A DNA stretch of 64,000 nt from Lethocerus indicus. Lineage: Eukaryota > Arthropoda > Insecta > Hemiptera > Belostomatidae. Location: assembly GCA_019843655.1 (NCBI GenBank), contig JACDQD010000010.1, positions 1,054,001-1,118,000 of the forward strand. Reading direction: 5' to 3'. Both the position numbers and the translations under genes were made by a program. Below, piece by piece: positions 49,431-59,003 of this stretch. The notes beneath the pieces were generated by a model. The model was given only the letters and a program-made list of their open reading frames with translations, did no database searches and was not told the origin of the DNA. Every line of letters begins with the position of its first letter. The stretch's first letter is position 1.

Positions 49431-51070
49431 GGTATAAATGCACCCAACGAAGTTTAATTAGGTGCATTTATGCACCACCCTCAGGGGGTGCTAGTTTATC
49501 GGTGCTAGTGCACCCAAATAACTTTAATTACGTATATTTCCGCACCAAACTCAGGGGGGTGCTACTTAATGTGTATAAATGCACCCAAATAACTTTAATT
49601 AAGTACATTTATGCACCAAACTCAGGGGGGTGCTAGTTTATTGGTGCTAATGCACCCAAATAACTTTAATTAAGTACATTTATGCACCACACTCAGGGGG
49701 GTGCTAGTTTATCGGTGCTAGTGCACCCAAATAACTTTAATTAAGTACATTTATGCACCACACTCAGGGGGTGCTAGTTTATCGGTGCTAGTGCACCCAA
49801 ATAACTTTAATTAAGTACATTTATGCACCACCCTCAGGGGGTGCTAGTTTATCGGTGCTAGTGCACCCAAATAACATTAATTAAGTACATTTATGCACCA
49901 CACTCAGGGGGGCGCTAGTTTATCGGTGCACCCAAATAGTGCACCCAAATAACATAATTAAGTACATTTATGCACCACACTCAGGGGTGCTAGTTTATCA
50001 TAGTGCACCCAAATAACATTAATTAAGTACACTAGTTTAAAGTGCCCAAATAACATTAATTAAGTACATTTATGCACCACACTCAGGGGTGCTAGTTTAT
50101 ATGTACAATTATATACAATGGGCTTAGTGCACCCAAATAACATTAATTAAGTACATTTATGCACCACACTCAGGGGGGTGCTAGTTAATGGGTATAAATG
50201 CACCCAACGAAGTTTAATTAAGTACATTTATGCACCACACTCAGGGGGTGCTAGTTTATCGGTGCTAGTGCACCCAAATAACATTAATTAAGTACATTTA
50301 TGCACCACACTCAGGGGGGTGCTAGTTTATCGGTGCAAGTGCACCCAAATAACATTTAATTAAGTACATTTATGCACCACACTCAGGGGGTGCTAGTTTA
50401 TCGGTGCTAGTGCACCCAAATAACATTAATTAAGTACATTTATGCACCACCCTCATGGGGTGATAATTTATCGGTGCTAGTGCACCCAAATAACATTAAT
50501 TAAGTACATTTATGCACCACACTCAGGGGGTGCTAGTTTATCGGTGCTAGTGCACCCAAATAACATTAATTAAGTACATTTATGCACCACACTCAGGGGG
50601 TGCTAGTTTATCGGTGCTAGTGCACCCAAATAACATTAATTAAGTACATTTATGCACCACACTCAGGGGGTGCTAGTTTATCGGTGCTAGTGCACCCAAA
50701 TAACATTAATTAAGTACATTTATGCACCACACTCAGGGGGTGCTAGTTTATCGGTGCTAGTGCACCCAAATAACTTTAATTAGAGGTACATTTTATGCAC
50801 CACACTCAGGGGGTGCTAGTTTATCGGTGCTAGTGCACCCAAATAACATTAATTAAGTACATTTATGCACCACACTCAGGGGGGTGCTAGTTAATGGGTA
50901 TAAATGCACCCAAATAATTTTAATTAAGTACATTTATGCACCACCCTCAGGGGGTGATAATTTATCGGTGCTAGTGCACCCAAATAACATTAATTAAGTA
51001 CATTTATGCACCACACTCAGGGGGGTGCTAGTTAATGGGTATAAATGCACCCAACGAACTTTAGTTATGT
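49431..51070. repeat. Satellite array, 70-bp unit, about 23 copies
   Basis: Typical unit: GTGCACCCAAATAACTTTAA, TTAAGTACATTTATGCACCA, CACTCAGGGGGTGCTAGTTT, ATCGGTGCTA. Higher-order variants end in TAATGGGTATAAATGCACCC. GTGCA and TGCAC words face each other and could form hairpins. One unit (50095-50125) carries ATGTACAATTATATACAATG, also found in the diverged 487-bp fragment, so the two satellites share sequence. Confidence 0.93.
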
Positions 51071-51807
51071 ACAGTTTCGCATTGTAACGATTATCTTGAT
51101 ATTACTTTCGAAATTTTTAGTTTATTGGTACCCTATTTTTTCGATTTTTATGATGTTTTTTAATTAGTTCATCAGGAATTATGCAAATACATAGTACCGG
51201 AAATCGTTAATTTCCATTAGCTTTAATAATGGATAGCAAATAGCAAATTACGAACTTTTCACAAATTAATTAATAGTTTAATCGCTATGCACGCGAGTTA
51301 TACGTCGAATATAAATGAAATATAATTCGAATTGAATTATCTCGAATTCAATTTATTATTTTAAAGAGATATATTGTCCTAAAGAGGTTTGAGATTTGTC
51401 AAATTCTTTGAGATAAATAAATTTCGGGTTTTCTACACAATCCATTATATTTGTATATTCAGACTTCAATATCTTTCTGGTCACTCGGAGGTTTTCCTTC
51501 CATTTAACTTGAGTGGTATAAAACGGAAATTATTGTCTGTTAAACCGATTCGAGATATTTTTGTTACCGAAGGCTGTTAGTAACTGAGGAGAGATCGAAA
51601 GAATTTTCTAAAAAAATTTAATAAGAAACAAAAATTATACTTTCCATTCCTTCTTCTTAACTTAATGTTTGTACGCAATTTTAACGGAATATTTATAAAT
51701 TTTTAAATTATTGAAATAACGAGAAGGCTGTTGACGAGGAATATAGATAAAATCTATTTCGATGCAATTTAAAGCGTGAAATTATTGTATCTAATTAAAC
51801 ATCGTGT

Positions 51808-54800
51808 CTAATGAGATGAATTTTCTTTCGTATTGTCTATAACCTGATAATTTTCCTCGTCAATTATCCTGTAGTCTGTTTCCCTGAAGTGCTGGAAATC
51901 TTTCAGAGTGCCGATCAGAGCTTCGGTGAACAGTTTTAGTTGAACCGGAGGTATCGGCTCCAGGTGGCCGATATCGGATAACTGTTTGAAATAGTTATCG
52001 GTTTTCGCCCGCCACAATTTGTGGTATTCCTTTTTCCTCTGTCTTTCCGATTTTCTCGCTTCCATATCAGCCTCGAGGTCGGCCATCATCTCCTCGGCGG
52101 AGGGCAGTGCGACCTCGCCCAACAGCGCCTTCACGAAGAATCTCACCTGGACAAGAACACGTTCAAAGTCCTGTTCAAAGTTGAGACTTGAATTGGGCGA
52201 ACAGGAGAGCGATGAAATTGGAAATCGTGATACACTAAGAAATATTAATAGTGTACCTGATAATCGACCATCGGTATGTGCGGGCAATGTGTCGGCAGGC
52301 CGACAATGCACATGCTCGGGCGATTTATGTTGATCAAATGTTTGTAGAGAGGAAAAACAAATTGGTCGACGACAATACCGCAGTCCTCAGTCAGAAACGG
52401 ATAGTGAGGAGTATAGCCTGAAAACAGTTATTCCAATGAACCGAAAAAAATATTTACCAGACAGGCTAATAACGAAATATTGTCTTTAATAGGAGAATCA
52501 TTGTTATCTCTGGTTGCAACGTAAGGGCTTTTTCGCGCGCTTTTCGCCGTTTTAAACTCAGGTAGTTCAGAGGTTGGCCGCCAGATGGCGACTCAAACCA
52601 GGCTGACACGTGGCGCTATCTCGCGGCGTGCGCTTGAACTACACGGCGGGGTAATCTCCGTCGGCCGCCCGTAACGAAAATAGGTCACAATCTAAATGAT
52701 CGTATCTTTAAAAATAAAATTCAGGGAATATTATTACTAGCATATTCGTAAACCTATTGTAGTCCAATTTTCTGACTATGCAAAGTATTGTACGAACAAC
52801 GCTTCCCTGGCGTATATTTCAGCTGTGAGTCTACTGTACGCGCCTGGTCTATATTTCAGATATTTCTACTGTACGCGGTATCGTCTTTATAGTGCCGACG
52901 TGATAGTTGTAAATGTTATTAATTTTACTTCGTGAAAAAATAAAGACAACGGGTTAATATCACCTGTACAATAGATGATTGTGTCGACTGTTTCGACGGT
53001 ACCGTCCGCAAAGCAGACTTCGTTCCTGTCGAGTGATCGAACGTCGGGTTTCAATACAACGTTGTTCGGGAAGTTTCTGATGTGGCTCAATTTCTGCTTG
53101 TTGTGGCTCAGAAATACCTGAAGCAGATCGAACGGTATAGGTATAGAATTTTCGAAGCGATTTCATTATATAATCGGTCGAAAATATTACAATTCGCGCA
53201 CTCGACAAGTTAGATATCTTTTCCTTAGGACAAATCTTCGGCTCTGCCTCTTTTCTCCGTTGTTGAAACTTCGTATCAGATTCGCTGATAGAAACAACAA
53301 CTTCCTCGGCCCGAGCGCTAATTGAAACATATTTTGTCAACACTCTTTTTAAAATTTGTGTAAAATAATGCGAATATGTCAGTTGAAACGAAAAATATAA
53401 TTATCTCAGTTTACCCTGTCGGCCACTTTGGACAGAAGAAGGGAAATGTCCATGCCCGAAGGTCCTACACCAATTATCAGAACAGTCTTACTGCGAAAAC
53501 CATCGACAGTTCTGAATTCTCTGCTGTGCATTTGAAGCCCAGTAAATTGTTCCATACCCTCCAATTTGGGATAAACGGCGACACTGTTTGGACTAAAGAT
53601 CCATATAACTTAGTCATTATTATATTTTCACTGTTGTCATATAACTAGCTAACAATATCTCTGTTTAAAGTTCAAACTAATCAAATATGTATGTCTGTAA
53701 CAGTATAATTGATAAATGGTTAATAAACACCTGTGCTACTAGTCATCCATATATTTTTGAGATAATTTGATATACCTGTTTTGCGGTCCGCGAGGGGTTG
53801 GAATACTGTAGGTTCGTGATGTTTCTGTCTCCTCTCGCCGGTCTGATCTTTTGCTAGACCGGTTTCGGCCGCTCGCCATCTTCAGTAGCGGTGTTAGTAA
53901 GGTACTGTACAGTACATGTGAAAGTGACAGTGGGCAGTGAGGATGCCCAAAAAACATCCAACAGTGCCAACAGTGACTAACAACGCTGCTGAAGATGGCG
54001 AGCGGCCGAAACCGGTCTAGCAAAAGACCAGACCGGCGAGAGGAGACAGAAACATCACGAACCTACAGTATTTTTGAGATACTTAAAAATAATATTTATT
54101 GAATGTACTCATATATTACAAAGAAATATTCTATTAAACTTGGTTAGGGGGAAAAAATAGCTTAAAATTTAATATAAATATTATTAATAAATTAACGAAA
54201 CTGACCCGGAGCAAATCATAATGGCATCGAAATAATACTCGTGCTCTTTTTTATTCGGCAAATCTTCGGCCCTCAGTTGCCACCCTTCGCCGACGGGAGC
54301 CACTCGCTTCACGTAATGATTGAACTGAAAAGATAAAATCTCGTAACAAACCGTCGAAAATCAATAATATATTCCGATAATAGATATATTTATTTACCTT
54401 GATGTGCGGGCGGACGTTGAAGTGGTCGGCATAGTTGTTCAGGTAGTTGAGGAAAACGTCCCAACCGACGTACGACCCTTCGGGATCGTCGGGAAAAGGA
54501 AAATCGGGAAAGGTCATCACCTGCTTCGGAAAATTGGTCCTGGAACGAAATATTATTTCAGACGAGATAATTATAAAACGTTTAAAACCGTGGCTCCTAA
54601 TATCCGACTCAAAAGAATCGACTTAAACAGAAAATTTGGACTCTTAAGGTGCATTACTAAAACGGACATCGAAATTGACCTTAAATAACGAGCTGACAAT
54701 ATACAAAGCGATACGGTATAGAGCTATGGCGGTTCCACCGAGACATCCAGAGATTTCAGTCAAAAGTCCTTCGCAACATCCTTAATGCTCCCCCCGGTAT

Positions 54801-55335
54801 GTTTCTCACCGCACAATCCACCATGACCTCAACATACCGACGAAGTCACAAAATCCCGGTTCCTGAAGTTCCTCTCCCGCCTTTCTCCTCATCCCAATCC
54901 ACTCGTTCAGTCCCTTTCCTCTCCTACCCATCCATTATCCCCAACAGGACGGCTACTTAAATCGTGTCAAAAAGCGCCATCATCGGGTGGTTTCTTTGTT
55001 CGAGACAAACACGTGAACAATGTACACGTATCAATTGTACTTTGTGACTGTAAAGTTGGTTGTGCAAAATAAAAAAATAAGAACTATACTGGAAACTAAT
55101 GGATGAATCCGACCTGAGATCCTTGTAGAGCGTGGAGTGCACCTCGAGTCCGAACTCGTCCTTGCCTGAAGACTCGGAGTAGAGCCAAGTTCCTCCGACG
55201 TCGGCCGACCTTTCGAAGACTGTTGCGGTTATTGGGCTCCGCTTCAGGTGCCTGATGGCGCAGAGACCCGCAGGACCCGCCCCTATCACCGCCACGCTCA
55301 GCCCCCGAACAGCCCCCACAGACGAACGACCGTAC
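51808..55335 (-). CDS. Flavin-containing monooxygenase, paralogue 1 (start exon not found)
   Basis: Seven exons on the minus strand: 55335-55114, 54539-54398, 54324-54206, 53592-53415, 53117-52964, 52417-52257 and 52146-51808 (TAG). All introns are GT-AG and phases agree; about 438 codons, near family length. FMOs use FAD, NADPH and O2 to oxygenate soft nucleophiles such as N or S in xenobiotics. Exon 1 has the FAD motif VAVIGAGPAG. Exon 4 has the FMO signature FTGLQMHSREF (FxGxxxHxxxF) and the NADPH motif IIGVGPSG. Exons 5-6 join to YCTGYTPHYPFL, the ATGY-type motif. No ATG precedes exon 1: a small upstream coding exon is implied. No stops or frameshifts. Introns hold a LINE end, a hammerhead element, and a mariner just before exon 1. 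Confidence 0.88.
52560..52720. other. Intron DNA with CpG-rich patch
   Basis: This part of FMO-1 intron 5 is GC-rich (GGCGGGGTAATC, CGTCGGCCGCCC) against AT-rich surroundings. It may be an unrecognised old insertion. No coding potential was recognised. Confidence 0.3.
53853..53889 (-). ncRNA. Hammerhead ribozyme, type I, intact core, sense to FMO-1
   Basis: On the minus strand: GCTA, CTGAAGA (53885-53879), T, GGC-GAGCG-GCC, GAA, ACC-GGT, C53857, then TAGC (53856-53853). All invariant positions are present. The FMO-1 primary transcript would carry this motif in its third intron, with the opposite arm about 130 nt upstream available as a competing hairpin partner. Confidence 0.72.
53985..54021 (+). 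ncRNA. Hammerhead ribozyme motif, G-U in stem I
   Basis: GCTG (53985-53988) replaces GCTA, giving a G-U pair next to the core. CTGAAGA, GGC/GCC, GAA, ACC/GGT, C and TAGC are intact. It is antisense to FMO-1. Confidence 0.65.
54712..55082 (+). mobile_element. 5'-truncated LINE in FMO-1 intron 1
   Basis: Matches the LINE at 28.3-28.7 kb (CGGTATAGAGCTATGG, CAGTCAAAAGTCCTTCGCA, ATCGTGTCAAAAAGCGCCAT) and ends in an A-rich tail at 55068-55082, only about 30 bp from the exon 1 splice donor at 55114. It is antisense to the host gene and has internal deletions. Confidence 0.8.
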
Positions 55336-55355
55336 CTGAAACACAGTTCAACAAC

Positions 55356-55847
55356 TATTGGGTCGACGACTAAGCAATTGCGGGATTTTACCGACAAGTG
55401 GCGTTGTACATATTTTTAAGTAGGTCAACATCTTTGCACAGATAAGCCGTAGATGGTTTTGAATGCGCGTATAAGATACATTCAGCTTCTCCGAATCAAT
55501 AACGGCCTTTATTTGGTCATCATCGACTTCCACCGGACGTCCAGAGCGCTCCTCGTCTTTTAACGAAAAATCCCCCGACCGGAATTTAAGCCCGTGCGAG
55601 GCGTTTGCGAAAATAAAAAAGCGAAATGTGACGGAAACGCTCGCTTCGGTTCACCTTGTTTCAGCCTTTAATACACACACATACACAATTCAACCGTTCC
55701 ATATAATTTCGATACCGAATGTTTCAGAAAGGACCCAATAATAACCAATCGAAGAATCTTATCTGTGCAAAGATGTTGACGTACTTAAAAATATGTACAA
55801 CGCCACTTGTCGGCGAATTCCGCAATTACTTAGTTGTCAACCCAATA
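55356..55847 (-). mobile_element. Mariner-derived MITE, copy 2, TA target duplication
   Basis: Element 55358-55845 (488 bp) flanked by TA. Its ends match copy 1 (TTGGGTCGACGACTAAGCAA at left, GTCAACCCAA at right). On the minus strand it encodes the same broken transposase start (EVDDDQIKAVIDSEKLNVSY) joined to the 3' terminal repeat. The inner end lies 20 bp from the splice acceptor of FMO-1 exon 1. Confidence 0.88.
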
Positions 55848-55861
55848 GAATACATATGGAT

Positions 55862-55905
55862 ATTGGACTGTCGCCGGTTTCGGCTTCTCGCCACCGTCAG
55901 TAAAA
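55862..55905 (-). repeat. Hammerhead-family fragment next to the mariner
   Basis: The minus strand reads CTGACGGTGGCGAGAAGCCG then AAACCGGCGACAG. Stem II (GGC/GCC) and GAAA are kept, but the core is CTGACGG and the triplet is lost (GGC in place of GTC). Confidence 0.5.
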
Positions 55906-57989
55906 TTTTGCAAAATAATGAGTTGTAAAGAAGTATTTTATTTTACTTAAAATGCTCATTTTAATGCCGTTAATCCACAGGTTAGAAAGAGAAACAAGAT
56001 CCTTAAATTACCTAGTTAATCTGCAGATTATCGAGTTTCTGCACATTGACGCGGTAACGTCTGCATCGGTGACACGGTTGAGTAGTAAAGATAATGGTGC
56101 AAGAAACCGGTCTTTCAAATCGTGATAAATAACGTCAGCACCTTGAACCTTGAGGCCAATGTCGGGGAAGCCTTAACATAAATAACGAGAGAAAAAATGA
56201 TATACTAACTCTCTATAAAGGTCTATAACGCAAGTTATTACTCACCGAAGTCGAAGAGCCGGAGTAAAGAACTTCAGCCGGTACAATGACCCCATATCCG
56301 CTCAGGATACTAAGCCCGCACGAGAGCACTTATCTGTACTTATTGTATGTACACAACAAGTTTAATTCTGCGGGCGGAGAATATCGTCTCTGAAACGAAC
56401 TGTACAGTTGTATAGCGCGCTACAGACTGTCGGGTCTATTCTCAATGCGGTTGATGTCGTTTGGTTCTCAAGGTTGGCCATAATATTTCGGTCCCGATGC
56501 ACGCGCAGTCTCCTCTTCTTCTACGCTGTATAAGGCGGTATAGTATCATTATACTGAACGAGAGTATAAATTCGAGCTGGAAGTAAACCAGAGAAGCGTC
56601 AAGGCGAGACGACGTAATGTAACGTTATCAGATAACCGAAATGCAGCCGCCTAAGAACAATACACAAGGTCGATTATTTTTACACTTTTTTTATTTTGTA
56701 CAATCAACATTGAATGTTATAAGTAAAAATGATGTATGTATTTTTTTCCCCGCATGTATTTCGCGATAAAAGGAACCCCACCCGAAGATGGGGCACTTTT
56801 GACACAAGAACAATTATGGCCTAAGGGCTAAGAAGATCTCTAGGGTAGGAGAGCATTAAGGATGGTACGTTATAAGAAGGTATATTATAAACGCATCTCG
56901 AGACAAGAAGCAGGGCTTGACGAAATCATTGCGAAGCATTTAAAAATAGGATACTTAAAAAAAATTCAAAGTTGGCCACATCCTGAATGAATCGAAACGT
57001 CTACAAGAAGATTCGACATCAAAATAAAAACAGTAATATCAATTTTTATGATCAAAATATCACCGATCAATGTCAACTTAAACGCATACCTTTCGCGTAG
57101 TTGTAAGCAGCAAAATTTCAAAAATTTTTAACTTTCTAGTAAAGTGTATCTCGCCTGGGGGACCGTAATAAAAATATAATTTTGTTTAAAATATTTATTC
57201 TTGCTCCACACGTACTCCTGCATCATTTCATCTCTCTTAAGGCACACAATTTAATACATTTAGTTATCGGACACATTGCTAAAATCAAAAAATAAATTAC
57301 AGTGACAACAAAAAGTTTTTTCTTTACAATTACAAAAACATTAAATTTAACACATTCAGATAAAATTATGAACTGCATTTCTAATTTCATAAAATAATAT
57401 TGAAGGATTAACATTACAGCAGATGCGGAATCAATAATTGAAACCGCATTTTCTTTTCCCGATTTGGTAACATTGTATTTAGGCAGTTAAACTTAAATGA
57501 TACATTTTAAATTAAATTATAAACGACCAGGAATGTGAAATCCTGTTTTGTACTTGCTTCACTTATAAACACTAGTATGTATTTCTTTTTATAAAATGTA
57601 ATAAATAGTTTCTACGAAACTGGGTAATATAGAAATATAATAGGAAGTAATTCAATTTCGAGGGAATTTAGTAACATCAAAAAAATATTTGAAATGAAAT
57701 GTTCAGAGGCAAATCTAATACATTTTGTTCTACTAATAGACAATGAATTAAATTTTATAATTTCTCTATACACCATATAAATGCTAGTACACAATTTCAT
57801 ATTAACAATTATTCAGTATAAATTTACATTTTTTTATTCCAGTACATATTAATAAATAGTTATACATAATTAAAAGAGGATAATATATAGCGTTTCCAAG
57901 AAATGCATTAACAGAAAATAATTCAGATTAATAGTAAACTGGTGAAAGAACAATTTTAAAACTAATTATATCCCAGGGGGAAATGATAT

Positions 57990-57992
57990 ATA

Positions 57993-58042
<50 letters not shown>
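57990..58042. repeat. TA microsatellite
   Basis: TA units with few interruptions. Confidence 0.93.
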
Positions 58043-58043
<1 letters not shown>

Positions 58044-58574
58044 TCATTTGTTTGACAGTTATTGAAAGAATATTTGCACTTTAATAATGCATTAAAATTA
58101 ATTCACCAGATTCAAATTTGCAAATAGTCATGTCACTTAAGCTCACTCCTGGAGCATTTACCTTGCTATTGTAGATTTGAATATAAATTAAATGATGGGG
58201 CCACTTATTAACTATTGTACGTAAACATTTAAATAGTAAAACAGTTTCAAAAATACAATTTACTTTGTGACTCAAAAACTTCTCAACACGTTCAAATGCC
58301 CTCAGTCTCCTACAGATTTCGACCCGCTCAAAATCAGTCAGCTTGATAAATATGAATACATCTTAAACTAAACATTACTCGAGGTATATATTTTTTTAAA
58401 TTTATTAAACTCATAACTATAAACGATTTGGGCCTAAAAAGACAGACCAAGATACATGATAAAGTCTTTGGAAACCGGATGAAGATTCTTGAAATAAATT
58501 TTGTATTTGCTTCAAGTCTAAATCATACAATCGATCATCAAGATATTTATGGTAGAATGTAGAATATTACACTA

Positions 58575-58870
58575 TCCCGTTGGAACCTCCAATTTCTTAT
58601 TTGGTCAAGTTTCCACTTCTTGCCATTGCCAGTAGCATTATGTTATTGCGGTGAGAACACTACACTGCACATTACACATTATATTACAATCATTATACAT
58701 AATTCAGTAACTGAGAGATTACTTCAACGACAGATGAAATGGGTATAGTGCTGCAGCAACTATTAACAGAATGCTACTGATGATGAGTATCGGATCAAGC
58801 AAGTAAATGGAGGCCAATATTCGATGTCAAATATTTCGAAATATCAACATTTTTATTGTCTTTCTTTCAA
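58575..58870. repeat. Very old hairpin-family palindrome (tentative)
   Basis: The complement of the left part reads ATGCTACTGGCAATGGCAAG, AAGTGGAAACTTGACC; the right part reads ATGCTACTGATGATGAGTAT, CGGATCAAGC. Both follow the family order GCTACTGAAGATGGCGAG...GAAACCGGTC, in inverted orientation. Core bases are mostly lost. Confidence 0.35.
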
Positions 58871-59003
58871 CAGGTATCGGAATCATCTACGGTGTGTATC
58901 ATTTTCTGAAGTTTTACCCTATCGAAGATTGTACAATACAGTAATCTATTTGAATGCTAATAAAAAAAATCAAAGAATTATCGTATCTAGTCAAATATCT
59001 TAT

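Larger units (their letters stand above)
53752..54081. mobile_element. Hammerhead hairpin element in FMO-1 intron 3, 13-bp TSD
   Basis: Element 53765-54068 lies between perfect copies of TATTTTTGAGATA (53752-53764 and 54069-54081). Left tail ATATACCTGTTTTGCGGTCC and GAGGGGTTGGAATACTGTAG; arms meet near GGTACTGTACAGTACATGTG, itself palindromic. Both arms carry a hammerhead. It lies inside intron 3 (53593-54205) of FMO-1. Confidence 0.9.
55906..59003. other. AT-rich spacer between the FMO genes
   Basis: Should include the 5' end and start exon of FMO-1 and the 3' untranslated region of FMO-2, neither of which I can delimit. Contains a LINE scrap near 56780-56870 (GATGGGGCACTTTTGA and GCATTAAGGATGGTACG, antisense), a TA microsatellite (57990-58042) and an old palindrome (58575-58870). 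Confidence 0.5.

Noticed and set aside
49431..51070. 70-bp array considered as a CRISPR-like repeat-spacer array
   Set aside because: There are no unique spacers between repeats; the entire unit is repeated head to tail, and the context is a eukaryotic genome.
54957..55397. Extension of FMO-1 exon 1 into the mariner as a new N-terminus
   Set aside because: The frame is open, but no ATG exists in it; the apparent start is TTG. A normal upstream exon is more likely.
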